Origin: CAZJRQ01 sp964548535 | Lineage (GTDB): Bacteria; Bacillota; Clostridia; Oscillospirales; Ruminococcaceae | Assembly: GCA_964548535.1 (NCBI GenBank) | Contig: CAZJRQ010000021.1 | Span: 1 to 40,941 of the forward strand | Reading direction: 5' to 3' | Length of the DNA stretch: 40,941 nucleotides | Part shown: positions 15,430 to 23,942 of the stretch, piece after piece | Layout of the letters: each line of letters begins with the position of its first letter | Position numbering within the stretch: position 1 is the stretch's first letter | Program-made: the position numbers and the translations under genes | Notes under the pieces: generated by a model | Told to the model about the DNA's origin: nothing | What the model saw: the letters and a program-made list of their open reading frames with translations, nothing else | Databases searched by the model: none

Positions 15430-18400
15430 TTACTTCTCTTCTGTATTGTATAGCTTAGCGTATCTTAGTAGATAATCATATCTCTCAGCAGCGTTTGCAA
15501 CAGCCTTATCAAATAGCTTTTCAGCTCTTTCAGGGTTCTGTCTAGCTAGAGCGTTGTAACGAACCTCACCCATCAAGAATTCCTTATAGTCCTTAGTTGG
15601 AGCCTTAGAATCAAGAATGAATGGATTTTTGCCCTCTGCCTTTAGAGTTGGGTTGAATCTGTATAGGTGCCAGTAACCTGACTCTACAGCCTTCTTCTCC
15701 TCTGTCTGAGCGATTGACATACCACCCTTAATACCATGGTTGATACATGGAGCGTAAGCGATGATTAGTGATGGACCATTATAAGCCTCAGCCTCTGCAA
15801 TTGCCTTAATACACTGGTTGTAGTCAGCACCCATAGCGATATGAGCAACATATACATAACCGTAAGACATTGCGATTCCTGCAAGATCCTTCTTCTTAAC
15901 TTCCTTACCAGCTGCAGCGAACTGTGCGATTGCACCTGTTGGAGTTGACTTAGATGACTGTCCGCCTGTATTTGAGTAAACCTCTGTATCAAATACAAAA
16001 ATGTTTACATCCTCGCCTGAAGCGATTACATGGTCAAGACCTGAGAATCCGATATCGTAAGCCCAGCCGTCACCGCCGAAGATCCACATTGACTTCTTAC
16101 GTAGGTAATCAGCATCCTGTAGAATTTCTTCTGCAGCCTTAGTCTTTGATTTCTTAAGAGTATCAATCAATGCATCAGTTGCAGCTGAGTTCTCAGCACC
16201 GTTATTGATTGTTGATAGGTAACCTTCGATTGCAGACTTAACGCCAGCAGCCTTAGTTGTCTTATCAAGCTCAAGAACCTTAGCGATTGTTCTCTGTCTA
16301 ATTGTGTTCTGTGCAAGGAACATACCGTAACCATACTCAGCATTATCCTCAAATAGTGAGTTAGCCCAAGCTGGACCCTTACCATCCTTGTTAACTGTGT
16401 ATGGAGTTGAAGGAGCTGAACCACCCCAGATTGAAGAACATCCAGTTGCATTTGCAATGTACATTCTCTCACCAAATAGCTGTGTTACAAGCTTAGCGTA
16501 AGGTGTTTCACCACAACCTGCACAAGCGCCAGAGAATTCAAGCAATGGCTGCTTAAACTGTGAACCCTTGATTGTGGTTGCTTTAAACTTCTCAAGTACT
16601 TCTGGCTTCTCAGCTAGAGTACGTCCATAGTTGAACAATTCCTGCTCTGCAAGCTGTGCCTCTAGTGGCAATAGGTTAAGAGCCTTGTTGCCCTTCTTAC
16701 CAGGACAAACGTTAGCACAAGAACCGCATCCAGTACAGTCAAGAGCTGAGATTGTCATTACAAAGTTATATCCAGCAAGACCTGTGCATGGAATAGCCTT
16801 ATCCTGAGCAAGCTTTGGAGCTTTCTTAAGCTCAGCATCAGTCATGATTACAGGACGGATTACAGCGTGTGGACATACATATGAACAGAAGTTACACTGA
16901 ATACAGTTTTCACTGCTCCAACAAGGAACGTCTACTGCGATTCCTCTCTTCTCAAATGCAGATGAGCCCTGTGGGAATGTACCGTCAGCCATATCAACAA
17001 ATGTTGAAACTGGCAAATCGTCACCCTTCTGAGCATTACATGGAATCTGAATTTCATTTACGAACTTCTCAAGAATCTTGTTGTCGCTCTTAGCTGCTGG
17101 CATACCCATTGGAGTATCCTTAGCCTTTTTCCATGAAGCTGGAACCTTAACTTCAACAACCTGCTGATATCCAGCATCGATTGCATCATGGTTCATCTTA
17201 ACGATTGCGTCACCCTTCTTTGAATAAGAAGCAGTTGCAGCGTCCTTCATGAACTTAACAGCGTCATCGATAGGAATGATGTTAGCAAGTTTAAAGAATG
17301 CAGACTGAAGTACAGTATTGATTCTGCTGCCTAGACCAATTTCCTTACCAATCTTAACACCGTTGATTGTATAGAACTTAATGTTGTTTTCAGCAATATA
17401 TCTCTTAACCTGACCAGGTAGGTGCTTATCAAGCTCCTTCTCAGTCCACTGGCAGTTAAGAAGGAATGTTCCGCCTGCCTTGATGTCGCTTACGATATCA
17501 TACTTAGAAATGTATGACTCGTTATGACAAGCAACAAAGTCAGCCTGATTGATTAGGTAAGTTGACTTGATTGGTGATTTACCAAATCTTAGATGTGAAA
17601 CAGTTACACCGCCTGATTTCTTTGAGTCATAAGCAAAATATGCCTGTGCAAACAAGTCAGTATGGTCACCGATAATCTTGATTGAGTTCTTGTTAGCACC
17701 AACTGTACCGTCAGCTCCAAGTCCCCAGAACTTACAAGCTGTTGTGCCAGCAGGAGCTGAGTCAAGCTTGTCATGAGAATCAAGTGATAGGAATGTTACG
17801 TCATCATTGATACCGATTGTAAATCTAGCCTTATAGTCATCCTTCCAAGAAGCATTCCAGTATACAGACTTAATCTGAGCTGGAGTTGTATCCTTAGAAC
17901 CTAGACCGTATCTACCAGAAGCTACAGGAATATCATGGAACTGAGTGCCCTTAAGAGCAGCTACAACGTCTAGATATAGAGGCTCGCCCAATGAACCTGG
18001 CTCCTTAGTTCTATCAAGAACTGAAATCTGCTCAGCTGTTGCAGGAATAGCTTCAACTAGCTTTTCAGCAAGGAATGGTCTATAAAGTCTAACCTTAACA
18101 AGACCTAGCTTTGTGCCTTCGTTAGCATTTAGATAATCAATTGTTTCTTCAATTGTATCACATACAGAACCCATTGCTACAATTACATGAGTTGCATCTT
18201 CTGCACCATAGTAGTTAAATAGCTTATAGTCTGTACCAAGCTTTTCGTTTACCTGTCCCATATAATCCTCAACTACGCCTGGAATTTCGTTGTAATATGA
18301 GTTACAAGCCTCACGTGCCTGGAAGAAGATATCACCATTCTGAGCTGTACCTCTTAGTACTGGATGCTCAGGATTTATTGCTCTATTTCTGAACTCTTGG

Positions 18401-18999
18401 ATAGCGTCCTTGTCAACCATTGACTCAACATCAGCCTTATCCCAAGTTTCAATTTTCTGAATTTCATGAGAAGTTCTGAAACCATCAAAGAAATGTACAA
18501 ATGGTACTCTGCCCTTGATTGTTGAAAGATGTGCAACTGTACCTAGATCCATAACTTCCTGTGGGTTAGATGAACAAAGCATAGCAAAACCAGTCTGACG
18601 GCATGCATAGATATCAGAATGGTCGCCAAAAATATTTAGTGCATGTGAAGCTACACATCTTGCAGATACGTGAATTACGCAAGGCAATAGCTCACCAGCA
18701 ATCTTATACATATTAGGAATCATAAGGAGTAGACCCTGTGATGCAGTATAAGTTGTTGTCAATGCTCCAGCTGACAAAGAACCGTGTACTGTACCTGCAG
18801 CACCAGCTTCTGACTGCATTTCAGCAACCTTTACAGGTGTACCAAAAATATTTGTTTGTCCCTTAACAGCCCATTGATCAGTTACTTCCGCCATTACAGA
18901 TGATGGAGTAATTGGATAGATAGCAGCTACTTCTGTAAATGGGTATGCAGCCCATGCAGCAGCGTTGTTTCCGTCCATGGTTTTCATTTTTCTTGCCAT
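15430..18999 (-). CDS. nifJ: Pyruvate:ferredoxin (flavodoxin) oxidoreductase, one-chain type
   Basis: Oxidises pyruvate with CoA to acetyl-CoA and CO2 and reduces ferredoxin, the central fermentation step of anaerobes. The 1189-aa protein is a full homodimer-type PFOR: N-terminal pyruvate-binding domain (TDGNNAAAWAAYPFTEVAAIYPITPSS), a middle transketolase-like/CoA region, the domain with HLRFGKSPIKS, two [4Fe-4S] ferredoxin motifs (CIQCNFCSYVCPHA and CTGCGSCANVCPG), and the C-terminal TPP domain with GACAGCGETPY, the TGCSSIWGGSAPSTPYT segment and GGDGWAYDIG, where the extra Cys residues hold the proximal cluster. All cluster Cys are present. The ATG at 18999 has GAAAGGA. Strong codon bias and a consensus promoter indicate very high expression. 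It stands alone between terminators and is preceded by a palindrome just after the start site. Confidence 0.97.
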   Translation of the reverse strand: MARKMKTMDGNNAAAWAAYPFTEVAAIYPITPSSVMAEVTDQWAVKGQTNIFGTPVKVAEMQSEAGAAGTVHGSLSAGALTTTYTASQGLLLMIPNMYKIAGELLPCVIHVSARCVASHALNIFGDHSDIYACRQTGFAMLCSSNPQEVMDLGTVAHLSTIKGRVPFVHFFDGFRTSHEIQKIETWDKADVESMVDKDAIQEFRNRAINPEHPVLRGTAQNGDIFFQAREACNSYYNEIPGVVEDYMGQVNEKLGTDYKLFNYYGAEDATHVIVAMGSVCDTIEETIDYLNANEGTKLGLVKVRLYRPFLAEKLVEAIPATAEQISVLDRTKEPGSLGEPLYLDVVAALKGTQFHDIPVASGRYGLGSKDTTPAQIKSVYWNASWKDDYKARFTIGINDDVTFLSLDSHDKLDSAPAGTTACKFWGLGADGTVGANKNSIKIIGDHTDLFAQAYFAYDSKKSGGVTVSHLRFGKSPIKSTYLINQADFVACHNESYISKYDIVSDIKAGGTFLLNCQWTEKELDKHLPGQVKRYIAENNIKFYTINGVKIGKEIGLGSRINTVLQSAFFKLANIIPIDDAVKFMKDAATASYSKKGDAIVKMNHDAIDAGYQQVVEVKVPASWKKAKDTPMGMPAAKSDNKILEKFVNEIQIPCNAQKGDDLPVSTFVDMADGTFPQGSSAFEKRGIAVDVPCWSSENCIQCNFCSYVCPHAVIRPVIMTDAELKKAPKLAQDKAIPCTGLAGYNFVMTISALDCTGCGSCANVCPGKKGNKALNLLPLEAQLAEQELFNYGRTLAEKPEVLEKFKATTIKGSQFKQPLLEFSGACAGCGETPYAKLVTQLFGERMYIANATGCSSIWGGSAPSTPYTVNKDGKGPAWANSLFEDNAEYGYGMFLAQNTIRQRTIAKVLELDKTTKAAGVKSAIEGYLSTINNGAENSAATDALIDTLKKSKTKAAEEILQDADYLRKKSMWIFGGDGWAYDIGFSGLDHVIASGEDVNIFVFDTEVYSNTGGQSSKSTPTGAIAQFAAAGKEVKKKDLAGIAMSYGYVYVAHIAMGADYNQCIKAIAEAEAYNGPSLIIAYAPCINHGIKGGMSIAQTEEKKAVESGYWHLYRFNPTLKAEGKNPFILDSKAPTKDYKEFLMGEVRYNALARQNPERAEKLFDKAVANAAERYDYLLRYAKLYNTEEK

Positions 19000-19112
19000 T
19001 TTAGAATCATTCCTTTCTAATTCTGACTTTTTTAACTTAATTAAAAAAGCTCAAAATCCCGTATGCCTTGCTAGATTTTTTAACAAGACACGCATTTTTA
19101 CAAAGCAATTTA

Positions 19113-19140
19113 TTTGAATGTGAAAAAATTCACATTCAAA
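19113..19140. promoter_or_regulatory. Perfect 12-4-12 palindrome at the 5' end of the por transcript
   Basis: TTTGAATGTGAA, four A, then TTCACATTCAAA. It lies about 10-37 nt after the predicted por start site. It could be an operator for a dimeric repressor or, in RNA, a 5' stem that stabilises the message. It does not match the Rex site (TTGTTAA-N4-TTAACAA). Confidence 0.6.
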
Positions 19141-19157
19141 CACGCTTTAACTATTAC

Positions 19158-19186
19158 ATTATAACATCGTTTTATTCTTTTGTAAA
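19158..19186 (-). promoter_or_regulatory. Strong promoter of por
   Basis: On the minus strand TTTACA (19181-19186), 17-nt spacer, TATAAT (19158-19163). Start site expected near 19150. Confidence 0.85.
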
Positions 19187-19309
19187 TAGCTTTTGTGAAT
19201 TTTTAGTATAAAAACGAGTAAAAGCACAGTAAAATTAGAATTTATATGGGTCATTACGAAAAAACATGGTATAACCCCTAAAAAACTAGACATTCACGAT
19301 CACAAATTA

Positions 19310-20581
19310 CTATTTCACATTAACATTTATATATTCAGGTTTTAGCTTTGAGTATACAATCTTCTGGCTTGAATACAGTCCATAATATCCTGACAAAAGA
19401 TAACTAACTGCACTTGCTATTACAAATAAAAACAGACCTTTTATGCCGAAAATTTCTATACTCAAAAATATTGACGCTGCTGGACAATTAACAACTCCGC
19501 AAAAAAGTGCTATTAGTCCCACTGCAGCTCCAAACTCCGCTGGTAATCCAACAAGCGGAGCTATCGCACAGCCGAATGTTGCCCCTATAAAAAATGTTGG
19601 CACGATTTCTCCGCCTTTAAAGCCTGCTGAAATTGTTATTGCTGTGAAAATAATCTTCAACAAAAAGTCATACCAGCTTGCGCTGCCGTTTTCAATCGCC
19701 TCAATTACAAAGCTCATTCCTGCGCCGTTATATTTTTGGTTGCCAACAATCACAGTCAGTAAAACTACTGCTAATCCACCGACGAATATTCTTAAATATG
19801 TATTTTTGAAAATCTTACTCATCTGCTTATTTGACATTTTCATAGCTGTACAAAAAATTATGCTTACTATTGCACATAATGCAGCTAGCAGAGCAACTTT
19901 GAATGCTACACCTGCATCAAAAACTGGCACAAATTTTTCTACATTAAAATGCGTTGGCGTTGACCCGAAAAGCAAGGAAATTTCAAACGCTGTCAAGCTT
20001 GAAATTATACAAGGAACTAATCCTGAATAGTGAATTACTCCAACGCTTATAACCTCCATTGCGAAAAAGCTAGCTGTCATCGGAGTTCCGAAAAGCGCTG
20101 AAAAAACCGCACTCATTCCGCACATTATAACCAAACTCATATCTTTATCGTCGAGTTTTAACAATCGTCCTACGTTTGCTGCTATTGAACCTCCTAGCTG
20201 TAATGCCGCTCCCTCACGTCCTGCCGAACCGCCTAACAAGTGAGTTATACTAGTTGATATAAAAATCAGCGGAGCAAGCAAAACAGGAACTTTTTTGTCT
20301 GTTCGAACTGAGCTTATAACTAGATTTGTTCCTACGTTTTCATCGGTTTTCGTGAACCTATACAGAAAAACTATAAACAGACCGCCAAGCGGGAGAAAAT
20401 ATATCAGAAACGGATTATCTTCACGGACACTTGTTGCGCCCTCAACTGCGAGATGAAAAAGCGAGCCGACTGCTCCGCCAAAAGCACCAACAAGTCCTGC
20501 TACAAAAATCCACTTTAGCAGAGTTAGCAGATAATCTTTTGCATAGCTTGCTTTTTTCATTATTTTTTCTTTATCAATCAT
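19310..20581 (-). CDS. CLC-family anion/proton antiporter, probably fluoride (CLC-F) clade
   Basis: A 423-aa polytopic membrane protein of the CLC family. The selectivity segments differ from chloride CLCs: GSGIP is replaced by GTNLV, the second segment reads GSAGREGAALQLGG (gating Glu kept, usual Pro absent), and the third reads GFKGGEIVPTFFIGATFG instead of GAPGGIFAP. From memory these variants mark the fluoride-exporting CLC-F clade, which expels F- against H+. There are no C-terminal CBS domains. A fluoride riboswitch is often found before such genes, but I do not see one in the 83 bp upstream. The ATG at 20581 has GGGGG 9-10 nt upstream; a second Met at residue 8 is possible. It follows ridA on the same strand. 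Confidence 0.78.
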   Translation of the reverse strand: MIDKEKIMKKASYAKDYLLTLLKWIFVAGLVGAFGGAVGSLFHLAVEGATSVREDNPFLIYFLPLGGLFIVFLYRFTKTDENVGTNLVISSVRTDKKVPVLLAPLIFISTSITHLLGGSAGREGAALQLGGSIAANVGRLLKLDDKDMSLVIMCGMSAVFSALFGTPMTASFFAMEVISVGVIHYSGLVPCIISSLTAFEISLLFGSTPTHFNVEKFVPVFDAGVAFKVALLAALCAIVSIIFCTAMKMSNKQMSKIFKNTYLRIFVGGLAVVLLTVIVGNQKYNGAGMSFVIEAIENGSASWYDFLLKIIFTAITISAGFKGGEIVPTFFIGATFGCAIAPLVGLPAEFGAAVGLIALFCGVVNCPAASIFLSIEIFGIKGLFLFVIASAVSYLLSGYYGLYSSQKIVYSKLKPEYINVNVK

Positions 20582-20606
20582 TTAATGTGCCGCCCCCTAA
20601 ATCAAA

Positions 20607-20662
20607 TAAGCAAAACACAGGCGACGAATAAAAATACTCTATCGCCTGTAAATATCAAAATA
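20607..20662 (-). terminator. Hairpin between ridA and the CLC gene
   Basis: Stem ACAGGCGA / TCGCCTGT with a loop of about 17 nt, then GTTTTGCTT on the minus strand. It is a plausible partial terminator of the ilvA-ridA transcript, leaving some read-through into the CLC gene. Confidence 0.5.
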
Positions 20663-20664
20663 AA

Positions 20665-21039
20665 TTAAACTTCTGCAATAACCTCAACCTCGACTAAAAC
20701 GTCCTTTGGAAGTTCTTTTACTGCGACACATGAACGTGCTGGTTTTTCTGAAAAATACTTGCCATATACGCTATTGAATGCTGCGAAATCTGACATATTC
20801 TTTAAAAAGCAAGTTGTTTTTACTGCCTTTTCAATTGAAGTGCCAGCCTCCGCTAGAACTGCTGTAAGATTTTTGCACACCTGATGAGTTTGTTCCTCAA
20901 CTGTTTGTGCGTCGACATTGCCTGTTGCTGGATTGATTGCAATTTGACCTGATGTGAAAACAAGTCCGCCTGTGATTATTGCTTGTGAATATGGTCCTAT
21001 TGCGTCTGGTGCATTTGTAGTGTGTACGATTTTTGACAT
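20665..21039 (-). CDS. ridA: RidA family enamine/imine deaminase
   Basis: Hydrolyses reactive enamine/imine intermediates such as 2-aminoacrylate and 2-aminocrotonate, which PLP-dependent dehydratases release. The 124-aa protein covers the YjgF/YER057c/UK114 fold: DAIGPYSQAI near the N-terminus, FTSGQIAINPATG, and C-terminal PARSCVAVKELPKDVLVEVEVIAEV with the conserved Arg that binds the substrate carboxylate. The ATG at 21039 follows AGGAGG. It lies directly downstream of ilvA (161-bp spacer), the very enzyme that makes its substrates, so the pair is a functional unit. The spacer contains a duplicated leader segment with a second AGGAGG. Confidence 0.95.
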   Translation of the reverse strand: MSKIVHTTNAPDAIGPYSQAIITGGLVFTSGQIAINPATGNVDAQTVEEQTHQVCKNLTAVLAEAGTSIEKAVKTTCFLKNMSDFAAFNSVYGKYFSEKPARSCVAVKELPKDVLVEVEVIAEV

Positions 21040-21044
21040 AACTA

Positions 21045-21180
21045 TTCCTCCTAGTTTTTTCGAAGAAAAAATCCGAGTTCCTTTTGCAAGGAGAGGAATT
21101 TTCCTCCTAGTTTTTCTGAAAGAAAAATCCCAAGCCTTATTTCAAAAGGCCTTGCCCCGTTTGCGAGGACAGGGGTTTTC
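21045..21180 (-). repeat. Imperfect tandem duplication in the ridA leader
   Basis: Two units, each with a small hairpin, a T-rich/A-rich self-complementary stretch (TTTTTC ... GAAAAA) and ACTAGGAGGAA. The downstream unit supplies the ridA ribosome site; the upstream one has an AGGAGG with no start codon at a useful distance. Units are about 57 and 75 nt. Confidence 0.6.
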
Positions 21181-21200
21181 CTCATTTTTATAATTATAAT

Positions 21201-22400
21201 TTATTTATTAACTATGTTAAATCCAGCCTCATTCAGCGCTTTTCTTATTTCATTAATATGCTCAAAGTTTCTTGTTTCTAAAACAATTCTAAGCAGACAA
21301 TCGGTAATATCACTATCTCCGCTTGCTCTTTCATGGTGGATTGAAACTACATTTCCGCCTAGCTTTGCTAGAATTTCCGACACACTCTTTAGCTGTCCTG
21401 GCTTATCCTCTAGCTCGATTGTTAGAGTATCAGACCTACCCGACTTCAAAAGTCCACGCTTAATTACTCTTGAAAGTATTGTAACGTCGATATTTCCGCC
21501 TGAAACTAGCGCTACCACATTCTTACCCTCGACTGGAATTTTGTTGAACATTACAGCTGCTACCGCTACTGCACCTGCTCCCTCTGCGATAAGCTTATGC
21601 TGTTCAATAAGTGCTAAGATTGCTGACGAAACTTCGTCATCTGTAACTGTTACAACCTCGTCGACATATTTTCTGCACATATCAAATGTAAGACAGCCTG
21701 GTTCTTTTACTTTTATTCCGTCTGCAATAGTGCAAACTGATTTTAAGCTTATGATTTTATCCTCAGAAAGTGACTGAACCATTGACGGTGCACCGCTTGC
21801 TTGAACTCCATAAACCTTGATATCAGGTTTTAGAGATTTTAATGCAAAAGCAACACCTGAAATAAGTCCGCCGCCGCCTACTGGAACTACAACTGCATCA
21901 ATTTCAGGAAGCTGTTCAATAAGTTCTAGACCGATTGTGCCTTGACCTGCGATTACATTTTCATCATCAAACGGATGAATGAAAGTATATCCTTTTTCGT
22001 CACGAAGCTCAATTGCTTTATTATAGGCGTCATCATAAACGCCAGGCACTAGACAGACTTCAGCACCATAGCCTTTCGTTGCCTCAACCTTTGAAATCGG
22101 CGCACCGTCAGGCAGACAGATTAATGACTTTATGCCATTCTTAGTAGCTGCCAATGCAACGCCCTGCGCATGATTTCCTGCACTGCAAGCAATTACGCCA
22201 TGCGATTTCTCTTCATCAGAAAGCTGAGAAATTTTATAATACGCTCCTCTAACCTTAAACGAACCTGTAATCTGCAAATTTTCAGTTTTCAGATAAACAT
22301 TTCCCAAAGGATTAATTTTAGGTGCTTTAATAACCTCAGTTTCTCTTATAACATCTTTAAGCACGTGTTTTGCGTGATAAACCTTATCAAGTGTCAGCAT
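21201..22400 (-). CDS. ilvA: Threonine ammonia-lyase with C-terminal ACT domain
   Basis: PLP-dependent deamination of threonine to 2-oxobutanoate, the first step of isoleucine synthesis. The 399-aa protein has ITGSFKVRGAYYKI with the PLP-Lys, SAGNHAQGVA, the Gly-rich PVGGGGLISG phosphate loop, and a single C-terminal ACT-like domain (about residues 325-399, LTIELEDKPGQLKSVSEILAK). This is the short one-ACT form typical of clostridia, related to TdcB. Three in-frame Met codons lie at the N-terminus; ATG 22400 has the right distance from AAGAGGG, the ATG at 22409 almost touches it. An upstream T-box with an Ile codon as specifier supports a biosynthetic role rather than catabolic TdcB. ridA follows in the same operon. 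Confidence 0.93.
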   Translation of the reverse strand: MLTLDKVYHAKHVLKDVIRETEVIKAPKINPLGNVYLKTENLQITGSFKVRGAYYKISQLSDEEKSHGVIACSAGNHAQGVALAATKNGIKSLICLPDGAPISKVEATKGYGAEVCLVPGVYDDAYNKAIELRDEKGYTFIHPFDDENVIAGQGTIGLELIEQLPEIDAVVVPVGGGGLISGVAFALKSLKPDIKVYGVQASGAPSMVQSLSEDKIISLKSVCTIADGIKVKEPGCLTFDMCRKYVDEVVTVTDDEVSSAILALIEQHKLIAEGAGAVAVAAVMFNKIPVEGKNVVALVSGGNIDVTILSRVIKRGLLKSGRSDTLTIELEDKPGQLKSVSEILAKLGGNVVSIHHERASGDSDITDCLLRIVLETRNFEHINEIRKALNEAGFNIVNK

Positions 22401-22429
22401 AACCATCATCCCTCTTATAAATTAAAATA

Positions 22430-22691
22430 AAAAAATCTCCGCCCCCAGCCAAATGACTGACAGAGGCGAAGATATAATTCTCCGTGTTACCACTCTGCTT
22501 GCACGAAAATATTTACATATAATCATACCGCTCGTAATTTCATATAACGGTGAAAACCGCATCGCCCTACACTAAATTTCAGGCGACAAGCTTAGGAATG
22601 ATTCAAGCTTATGATTTTTACGACATCTCACCAACCTGTCGCTCTCTGCAAAAAATCAACAAACTCCGTTTCCGTCACAGCATTTAAATAT
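22430..22691 (-). promoter_or_regulatory. T-box leader of ilvA (Ile specifier ATT)
   Basis: On the minus strand GCAGAGTGGTAACACGG (22482-22498) is the T-box, followed by a GC-rich terminator (TCTTCGCC ... GGGGCGGAGA, about 22432-22472) and a T-run. Stem I includes CAGAGAGCGACAGGTTGGTG and on the 3' side GCCTGAA-ATT-TAG; ATT at 22575-22577 is an isoleucine codon in the specifier position. The specifier is placed by analogy with the hisS leader in this window. Confidence 0.88.
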
Positions 22692-22698
22692 TATTTTT

Positions 22699-22728
22699 AT
22701 TATACACCCATTAAATACTAAATGTCAA
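22699..22728 (-). promoter_or_regulatory. Promoter of the ilvA T-box transcript
   Basis: On the minus strand TTGACA (22723-22728), 18-nt spacer, TATAAT (22699-22704). Confidence 0.85.
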
Positions 22729-22799
22729 TAGTATTTTCGTAAATGATTATAAATATAAATTTACCGAAGATAAAACTTAGTTTTGCGCCAAAATTCCTA

Positions 22800-22828
22800 T
22801 TGATTTGCAAATATTTTTATGGTATTAT
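22800..22828 (+). promoter_or_regulatory. Promoter for the Cys-cluster protein
   Basis: TTGATT (22800-22805), 17-nt spacer, TATTAT (22823-22828), about 28 nt before the likely leader and GGAGG site. Confidence 0.65.
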
Positions 22829-22862
22829 ATAACAAAGTTATTTTTAATATGGAGGTTTTGTT

Positions 22863-23342
22863 ATGCTTAAAAAACTACTTTCGGCAAGCGACTGCAAGAA
22901 ATGCCAGATTTGCTGTGAATTTGATGACGACGATTTATGGGAAGCGCCAATTATCAGCAAACAACTTAAACATGATATTTTAGAAAACTACCCCGACACT
23001 AAGTTCACCGAATTCAATGGAAACACGATTTTAGACATGGATAAAACAAATGACGATTACGTATGTTCCATGCTTGACCGCAAAACTGGATGCATTTTAG
23101 GTTCTGACAAGCCGTTCGACTGTCAAATTTGGCCTTTTAGAATTATGAATTTCAACGGGCAGAGGGTTATTACGGTATCACCAGTTTGTCCTGTTGTGTC
23201 GTCGCGCCCCCTTTGTGAAATTTCCGATGTTTGCGAAGAATTTTCGCGCAAGCTTTTTGATTTCACAAGCAATCACCCTGAATATGTAAAGCCTTATCAG
23301 CAGGGATATCCTATTATTGCTGTGGAAGATTCATTGGACTAA
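22863..23342 (+). CDS. YkgJ-type cysteine cluster protein
   Basis: A 159-aa soluble protein with many cysteines in the YkgJ (UPF0153) pattern: CKKCQICCEF at the N-terminus, YVCSMLDRKTGCIL, DCQIWPFRI, and further Cys in SPVCPVV ... LCEISDVC. The family is thought to bind a metal or Fe-S cluster; its role is not known. CQIWPFRI and RVITVSPVCP are family-typical. The ATG follows a strong GGAGG site; a promoter and a terminator flank it, so it is monocistronic. Confidence 0.8.
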   Translation: MLKKLLSASDCKKCQICCEFDDDDLWEAPIISKQLKHDILENYPDTKFTEFNGNTILDMDKTNDDYVCSMLDRKTGCILGSDKPFDCQIWPFRIMNFNGQRVITVSPVCPVVSSRPLCEISDVCEEFSRKLFDFTSNHPEYVKPYQQGYPIIAVEDSLD

Positions 23343-23381
23343 TATGCAAAACAGCTTTTAAGCGATAATATTGCAAACTGG

Positions 23382-23408
23382 GGACGGTATTTCGCCGTCC
23401 TTTTTTTG
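23382..23408 (+). terminator. Terminator after the Cys-cluster gene
   Basis: Stem GGACGG / CCGTCC with a 7-nt loop and seven or more T. Confidence 0.9.
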
Positions 23409-23418
23409 CTTTTGGTTC

Positions 23419-23447
23419 TTGCTTTATTGGTTTTTTAGTGGTATAAT
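23419..23447 (+). promoter_or_regulatory. Promoter for the 23.5-24.9 kb pair
   Basis: TTGCTT (23419-23424), 17-nt spacer, TATAAT (23442-23447). Confidence 0.6.
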
Positions 23448-23507
23448 TAATACGGTTATAATTATTTTTAAATTTAAATGCCTAACGGCGTAGAATGAGA
23501 GGACTAT

Positions 23508-23915
23508 ATGTTTCCAGAAATTTTAGCGCAGCAAACTGAAAAGCTGCAAAATGTTTATACACCTTTACCCTTATATGTTCATTTGACTTTTTGTATTATT
23601 GCCACTGTACTTTACCTTGTCCAGTTTTATAGAAAAAAAACTTTTCATTATGTTTTTCTAATGATTGCGGTTGACTTAACCTTTCTAACACAGTATATTA
23701 CAAGCTCTGCATTTATAACAACTCTAGGAGTTTTAGAAGTTGGCTTGCTTATTGCGGCAGGTGTTACTTCTTTTAAATATTCAAAAGAACAAAAAAGACT
23801 TAATGCGCAAAAAATTGCTTTTGCTGAGGCAGAAGAACAAAAAGCTAAAGAGGCTCAGAAAAAGCAAGAAGATAAAAACAGCAAATTTGTCGACAACGCA
23901 TTTGACGACAAATAA
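23508..23915 (+). CDS. Small membrane protein with charged coiled tail
   Basis: Not recognised. The 135-aa protein has about three hydrophobic segments (residues 21-39, 45-65 and 70-87), then a Lys/Glu/Ala/Gln-rich segment of about 40 residues likely to form a cytoplasmic coiled coil. GAGAGGA precedes the ATG. The next gene, a D-2-hydroxyacid dehydrogenase, starts 27 nt after its stop codon, so the two are an operon, without an obvious functional link. Confidence 0.65.
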   Translation: MFPEILAQQTEKLQNVYTPLPLYVHLTFCIIATVLYLVQFYRKKTFHYVFLMIAVDLTFLTQYITSSAFITTLGVLEVGLLIAAGVTSFKYSKEQKRLNAQKIAFAEAEEQKAKEAQKKQEDKNSKFVDNAFDDK

Positions 23916-23942
23916 ATTCATTTCAAAAGAGGCGTTTATTCT

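Larger units (their letters stand above)
19000..19309. other. por leader and promoter region
   Basis: 310 bp between por and the CLC gene, both on the minus strand. It contains the por promoter, a perfect palindrome and a leader of about 150 nt. I saw no terminator for the CLC gene beyond AT-rich sequence. Confidence 0.6.

Noticed and set aside
19113..19140. Rex (NADH-sensing) operator before por
   Set aside because: The arms TTTGAATGTGAA do not match TTGTTAA-N4-TTAACAA.
20582..20664. Fluoride riboswitch before the CLC gene
   Set aside because: The hairpin there has none of the conserved crcB-motif blocks that I know; it looks like a simple terminator stem.
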